Assembly: GCF_017873175.1 (NCBI RefSeq)
Contig: NZ_JAGGJW010000010.1
Location: 62,001 to 126,000, forward strand
Length of the DNA stretch: 64,000 nt
Source: Neorhizobium petrolearium
GTDB lineage: Bacteria; Pseudomonadota; Alphaproteobacteria; Rhizobiales; Rhizobiaceae
Reading direction: 5' to 3'
Made by a program: the position numbers and the translations under genes. Under the pieces are notes generated by a model. It did not search any database, was not told where the DNA came from, and saw only the letters and a program-made list of their open reading frames with translations. Shown piece by piece: positions 59,872 through 64,000 of the stretch. Position 1 is the first letter of the stretch. Each line of letters begins with the position of its first letter.

Positions 59872-61470
59872 ATGCACTATCAGGAGTCGTTTCGTTCGTT
59901 TATCGAACGCTTGCGAAGGGAAGGCGAGTTGGTCGATCTCCACCAGCCGGTGGATATTCGGCATATTGCGACACTGGTCGATCAGTCTGACAAGGCGCTG
60001 ATGTTTCACAACGTCATCGGCTATGAGATGCCGGTGGTGTCCGGCATCATCCGTTCTCAAAAGCGCGCGATCATGTCGATGGGCTGCGAAACCTATCCGG
60101 AAATAGAAGCGAAGCTGAAGCGTGGCATCGACAATCCGATCCCTCCGAAAATGGTAGAGACGTCTCCCGCGCATGAAATAGTCACCGAGGGCGACGACGT
60201 CGATCTTTACAAGCTGCCGATACCGATGAGCTCGATTTATGACGGCGGCCCGATGATCACTGCAGGCGTCGTGATGGCGCGTGACCTAGAGTTCGGCCTG
60301 AATTCGGGCATCTATCGCTTCATCGTAAAGGAGAAAAACCTTACGGGCATCGATATCGTCACGCCGAACAATATGCGCCTCTTCGCGCAGCGAGCCTATG
60401 AAGCGGGACGACCGTGCCCGATCTCGATTTCCATTGGAACGCACCCCTATGAGATCATGGGCTCTGGTTTTCGTGCGCCACTCGGTGTTGACGAAATGGC
60501 GATCGCAGGCGGAATACGCGGGCACGCGGTGGAACTGGGCCAATGCAAGACGATCGATGTGCCATATATCGCCGATGCCGAGATTGTCATCGAGGCTGAA
60601 ATTCTGCCGACGGGCTGGGTCTATCCCGAGGGACGTTTCGGCGAATTTACCCGCCTGATGGGAGGGCTGCACTGGAATCCGATCGTCCGCATCAAGGCGG
60701 TCTGCATGCGCAAGGACGCGATGTATTACGCGCTGCATATGCCTTGGGAAAACACCTGGCTTGCTGCGCCGACGCGCTACACCCAGATACGCCAAGCACT
60801 GAAGACGGCCGGTGTCGCGGTCAAGGACATCAATGTCACCTTGGGCGGATGTGCCTTCTGGCATGCTGTCATCTCGATCCACAAGCAGGCAGGCGAGGGT
60901 AAGAATGCATTGCTTGCCGCACTTTCGGTTCTTGATCTCAAGCATGTGGTGGTCGTGGATGACGACATTGACGTATTCAATCCCATTGATGTGGAATGGG
61001 CGATCGCGACCCGTGTTCAGGCGGACAAGGATATTGTGGTGATTAGCGGCGCGCGCGGAAAGCCGCTGGATCCCAGCTTGCCGGTGACGCCGCCTGGCGT
61101 CGTGCCGACAACTGCGAAGCTCGGCATCGACGCGACGATCTCGGAAGGAATTCCGAAGGAGAGGTTTGAGCGTATCGCTTATGCGTATGCGGATACTGCG
61201 CTTCTCAATGACTATCTCGATGGAAAGCAGGATCCGTCCGGTGTGACTGCCGGCGATGTTGACGTCGGCTTTGTCGCAGACGAAATCCTGCGGATGATCC
61301 GCGACGAACCGCGCTACTATACGGACATTGCGGAATCCCTGTCTCGATACAACTTCGAAACGGTCGCACGTGCGCTCGGTCATCTGCACGCGGAGGATCT
61401 CCTCTGGCAGGATGCACGTGGTCGCATGTGCGAGAAAGCCTCGCGATTTGCCGTTCAGCCGCCGGGCTGA
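59872..61470 (+). CDS. UbiD family decarboxylase 3
   Basis: This 532-residue UbiD-family protein has R149 (NSGIYR), N144, and E253/E258 in PEGRFGEFTRLMG, so the E-R-E pattern is kept although the usual EGPxGE proline is arginine. The residue aligned by spacing with Fdc1 H191 is N167. I prefer the ATG at 59872 (MHYQESFRSFIERL), where homology begins; a frame from 59806 adds 22 unrelated residues. It is followed by an NMT1-type ABC importer, unlike the TTT-linked UbiD 2, so it probably acts on a different acid. Confidence 0.85.
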   Translation: MHYQESFRSFIERLRREGELVDLHQPVDIRHIATLVDQSDKALMFHNVIGYEMPVVSGIIRSQKRAIMSMGCETYPEIEAKLKRGIDNPIPPKMVETSPAHEIVTEGDDVDLYKLPIPMSSIYDGGPMITAGVVMARDLEFGLNSGIYRFIVKEKNLTGIDIVTPNNMRLFAQRAYEAGRPCPISISIGTHPYEIMGSGFRAPLGVDEMAIAGGIRGHAVELGQCKTIDVPYIADAEIVIEAEILPTGWVYPEGRFGEFTRLMGGLHWNPIVRIKAVCMRKDAMYYALHMPWENTWLAAPTRYTQIRQALKTAGVAVKDINVTLGGCAFWHAVISIHKQAGEGKNALLAALSVLDLKHVVVVDDDIDVFNPIDVEWAIATRVQADKDIVVISGARGKPLDPSLPVTPPGVVPTTAKLGIDATISEGIPKERFERIAYAYADTALLNDYLDGKQDPSGVTAGDVDVGFVADEILRMIRDEPRYYTDIAESLSRYNFETVARALGHLHAEDLLWQDARGRMCEKASRFAVQPPG

Positions 61471-61512
61471 AGACAAAGTAGACAGTTCCAGCAGTGATGA
61501 TCATTCGACGGT

Positions 61513-61531
61513 TCCGGCGATAGTCGCCGGA
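61513..61531 (+). terminator. Hairpin between UbiD 3 and the ABC binding protein
   Basis: TCCGGCGA-TAG-TCGCCGGA is a perfect 8-bp stem 43 bases after the UbiD 3 stop. Without a T run it may be a weak terminator, an mRNA-stabilising hairpin or an operator for the downstream importer genes. Confidence 0.45.
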
Positions 61532-61612
61532 GTCCTGCAGCCCGGCTATTCGAACGTAACTTGATCAGCATGCACAAAAACAGCGACCTAAACTCGTGAA
61601 GGGAACAGCGAC

Positions 61613-62575
61613 ATGTCAATATTGAAATCCTCCGTAATTGCAGGTGCATTGATAGTTCTGGGCGGGATGCTCGGATCCGCTTCGGCGCAGGAAAAAACGC
61701 TGAAAATCGGCGCTGCCCAGACCTCCGCAGGTTCGCTGCCAATCATCATCGCCGACCAGAAAGGTCTGCTGAAGGCTGAGGGCCTTTCCTACGAGCGCTT
61801 TGATTTCAAGGGCGGTGGTCCGGCTGTTCAGGCCCTCGCCTCTGGCAGCATCGATATGTGCATCTGCGCGGCCGAGCATGCGGTCAGGCTCCAGGAACAA
61901 GGTCTCGGCGGCAAGGTGCTCGTGTCGCTACTGGACCATCACAGCTACGCCCTGCTGACCAGCGCCGATTCGACGGCCAAGAGCCTTGCGGACCTGAAAG
62001 GGCAGAAGATCGGTATCACCTCTGCTGGAAGTCTCACCGATACGACGATGCGCTATGCCATCCATAAGCTCGGTCTTGATCCGGACAAGGATTTCCAGCT
62101 CATCGCCGTCGGTCGCGCCGGCGCGCAGCAGGCTGCCATCAAGGCGGGCGTCGTTGCTGCCGGCATGTTCACTACCCCGGATATCCAGATCACTCTTGGA
62201 GAAAGCAAGGACTTCAAGATCGTCGAGGATTTCCGTACCCTTGCCTACCCGACAAACGGGTTGATCGTCACCGACGGTTGGCTCAAGGAGAATCCGGAAA
62301 CCGCCGCCAAGGTCGTGCACGCAGTCAAGACCGCACTGGCGGATATCCAGAAGGACCCGACCATTCTCACCGGTGCCCTCAAGGAGCTTTACCCGGCGGT
62401 CAGGGACGAAGCGATCATCAAGCAGATAGTCAACGACGTAGCGACGGGTGCCGTTTCCAAGGACGGAGTTTTGTCGCAGGAGAGCTACACTGTTCTTGAC
62501 GGTATGTTGCGGGCCGCGAACGCTGATGCGAAAGTGACTGCGTACGACGACCTTGTTGTGAAGAATCTCCAGTAA
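61613..62575 (+). CDS. ABC transporter substrate-binding protein, NMT1-like (importer 3)
   Basis: This 320-residue periplasmic protein has a Sec signal with cleavage near ASAQE and an SsuA/NMT1-like fold: KIGAAQTSAGSLPIIIADQKGLLKAEGL, ALASGSIDMCICAAEHAV and DLKGQKIGITSAGS. It heads a binding protein-permease-ATPase operon downstream of UbiD 3. The ligand is likely an aromatic or heteroaromatic acid decarboxylated by UbiD 3, by context only. Confidence 0.88.
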   Translation: MSILKSSVIAGALIVLGGMLGSASAQEKTLKIGAAQTSAGSLPIIIADQKGLLKAEGLSYERFDFKGGGPAVQALASGSIDMCICAAEHAVRLQEQGLGGKVLVSLLDHHSYALLTSADSTAKSLADLKGQKIGITSAGSLTDTTMRYAIHKLGLDPDKDFQLIAVGRAGAQQAAIKAGVVAAGMFTTPDIQITLGESKDFKIVEDFRTLAYPTNGLIVTDGWLKENPETAAKVVHAVKTALADIQKDPTILTGALKELYPAVRDEAIIKQIVNDVATGAVSKDGVLSQESYTVLDGMLRAANADAKVTAYDDLVVKNLQ

Positions 62576-62586
62576 GGCGAATTGCC

Positions 62587-63387
62587 ATGGTTTTCACCAG
62601 GACAAACGACGCATCCGAGCCGACGAAGGCCGGTCGGGGCAGCCGGATTTCGTCGCCCCTTCCCGGACAGGTTGCTCTAATCCTTTTCCTTCTCGTTCTT
62701 TGGGAGCTTGCATCCTATTATTTGTACAATCCATTCTGGGGCAGCCGCCCCAGTCTGATCGCCCAGCGGCTTTGGCAGCTCGCGATTAGCGGAGACCTCT
62801 GGATGCACACGTCCACGACGCTTCAGGAGGCCGGGGCTGGCCTTCTGTTCGCAGCGGTCGTGGGGGTTCCTATCGGCATCGGTCTTGCGCGTGCACCGCG
62901 CTTGGCGCGTTTGCTCGATCCCGTCATCATGGGCCTTTATGGCCTGCCGCGGGTGGCGCTGGCGCCGCTCTTCATCCTGTGGTTCGGCATCGGGCTTTTC
63001 TCGAAGATCATGATGTCCTTCACCATGGTTCTGTTCATCTTCATCCTCAACGTGATGGAGGGAATCAGGACGATCGACAAGGACCAACTCGACCTCATGA
63101 CATCCATGCGTGCCGGCCGGTTTTACGTGGTCTGGACGGTCCTGTTGCCTGCCATCGTGCCTTGGATCCTTGCGTCGTTCCGTATCGGCGTCGGTCTTGC
63201 GCTGATCGGCGCTGTAGTCGGTGAATTGATCGGCTCCAACCGCGGACTTGGCTGGTATGTCGAAAGCTCCGGCGGTCAGCTCGATACGACAGGTGTATTC
63301 AGCGGCCTTATCGTGCTCATGGTTCTGGCGATGCTCGCCAACTACCTGATTGGTTTCATGGAAAGGAAGATCGTCAGATGGCGGTGA
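62587..63387 (+). CDS. ABC transporter permease (SsuC/TauC-like, importer 3)
   Basis: This 266-residue permease has about six helices and the family stretch YGLPRVALAPLFILWFGIGLFSKI, followed by an EAA-like loop (TIDKDQLDLMTSMRAG). It lies 11 bases after the binding-protein gene and overlaps the ATPase start by 10 bases. Confidence 0.88.
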   Translation: MVFTRTNDASEPTKAGRGSRISSPLPGQVALILFLLVLWELASYYLYNPFWGSRPSLIAQRLWQLAISGDLWMHTSTTLQEAGAGLLFAAVVGVPIGIGLARAPRLARLLDPVIMGLYGLPRVALAPLFILWFGIGLFSKIMMSFTMVLFIFILNVMEGIRTIDKDQLDLMTSMRAGRFYVVWTVLLPAIVPWILASFRIGVGLALIGAVVGELIGSNRGLGWYVESSGGQLDTTGVFSGLIVLMVLAMLANYLIGFMERKIVRWR

Positions 63388-64000
63388 TGACAACGGAAAA
63401 AAGAGCCGTTTCGGCACCTGCAAAGGCCGGCTCTGAGCCTGCCGGACGTGTGAGGGCCGAGCTGCGAGATTTGCAGATTTCGTTTCGTCTACCCGACATG
63501 TCCACCCTGGATGTGATCTCCGGCATTTCAATGACTGTTTCCGAAGGCGAGTTTGTGGCCGTCGTCGGCCCCAGCGGCTCGGGGAAGTCGACGATCCTGC
63601 GCGCGCTTTGCGGTCTGCTGAAACCGTCCGGCGGCCACGTGGCTGTGGATGGTGTTCCGGTGTCGTCGCCGCCGCCCGGTGTGGGCTTCATGTTTCAGAA
63701 GGATGCACTGCTTCCCTGGCGCACGGTTGCCGGCAACATACGCGTCGGTGCGGAGCTTGGAGGCATGCCGGCGGAAGAACACGAGGAACGGATCGGCAGG
63801 CTGGTCAAATTGCTGCGGCTCGACGGTTTCGAAAACGCTTGGCCGAACCAGCTTTCCGGCGGCATGCGGCAGCGTGTCTCGCTGGGCAGGCTGCTGGCTT
63901 ATCAGCCTTCTCTGATGCTGATGGACGAGCCCTTCGGCGCGCTCGACTACCAGACCAAGATTGCCATGGGCAAGGAGCTGCTTAGTGTTTGGGAAGCGGA
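63378..64000 (+). CDS. ABC transporter ATPase (importer 3), cut by the window edge
   Basis: The frame starts at ATG 63378 (MAVMTTEKRAV), inside the end of the permease gene, and stays open to the right edge, giving 207 visible residues. Walker A is GPSGSGKST, Q-loop GFMFQKDALLPWR, signature LSGGMRQRVSLGRLL, and Walker B LMLMDEPFGALD. The C-terminal ~50 residues lie outside the window. It completes importer 3. Confidence 0.88.
   Translation, partial: MAVMTTEKRAVSAPAKAGSEPAGRVRAELRDLQISFRLPDMSTLDVISGISMTVSEGEFVAVVGPSGSGKSTILRALCGLLKPSGGHVAVDGVPVSSPPPGVGFMFQKDALLPWRTVAGNIRVGAELGGMPAEEHEERIGRLVKLLRLDGFENAWPNQLSGGMRQRVSLGRLLAYQPSLMLMDEPFGALDYQTKIAMGKELLSVWEA

Noticed and set aside
1-64000. CRISPR arrays, phage structural genes or a replication origin
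   Set aside because: I found no regularly spaced repeats, capsid or tail genes, or RepABC-type genes in the window.

Overview
The window is high-GC DNA with the gene content and codon style of an alphaproteobacterium, most likely Rhizobiales/Rhizobiaceae. It holds many stand-alone ABC, TRAP and TTT importers, each next to its own GntR, XRE or IclR regulator and a short catabolic operon. I see no rRNA, complete tRNA, CRISPR array or central housekeeping gene. Several dead fragments (sulfatase, LysR, HAD phosphatase, IS6, IS3 and Tn3 transposases) mark the joints between modules, as expected for an accessory replicon or genomic island.

Region by region. (1) 1-8053: quinate/shikimate catabolism, with a fused 3-dehydroshikimate dehydratase (quiC), an SMP-30 lactonase, two TRAP binding proteins, DctQ, DctM, a GntR/FCD regulator and a type II dehydroquinase (aroQ). 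(2) 8085-8710: sulfatase remnant and the first copy of a 21-bp direct repeat. (3) 8703-18845: a pyrimidine-type module. An M20 carbamoyl-amidohydrolase, a PyrD-1B-like dehydrogenase and a PyrK-like reductase run leftward. An XRE regulator, a complete ABC importer, a uridine-phosphorylase-like enzyme and phosphopentomutase run rightward. (4) 18930-22862: LysR remnant, then a second NMT1-type ABC importer divergent from a paralogous XRE regulator. Regions 3 and 4 share an inverted-repeat motif, TCTCA-N4-TGAGA. (5) 22907-23836: HAD fragment cut by a decayed IS6-type element. (6) 23875-44184: a large, tightly coupled leftward catabolic block. It comprises leuC/leuD-like dehydratase and an OYE flavoprotein, then a HutC-type regulator, a branched-chain-type ABC importer, PrpD, a PEP-mutase/isocitrate-lyase family lyase, HyuB, HyuA, an isochorismatase-like protein, a tautomerase fusion, a fumarate-reductase-like flavoprotein and two Asp/Glu-racemase-like proteins. 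A second flavoprotein is divergent. The second copy of the 21-bp repeat follows at 44337. (7) 44312-45530: IS3 remnant and decayed sequence. (8) 45531-64000: aromatic-acid-type region with three UbiD-family decarboxylases, an orphan Mo-hydroxylase large subunit, an enoyl-CoA hydratase, a flavin monooxygenase, two IclR regulators, a TctB-fused TctA, two TctC binding proteins and an ABC importer that runs off the right edge.

The most intriguing part is region 6. Its enzyme classes can be ordered into a route from a cyclic imide or substituted dicarboxylate, through a substituted maleate and malate, to C-C cleavage. Three of its proteins lack a cysteine that is normally catalytic. Functions are assigned from family-level sequence recognition; substrates are inference throughout.
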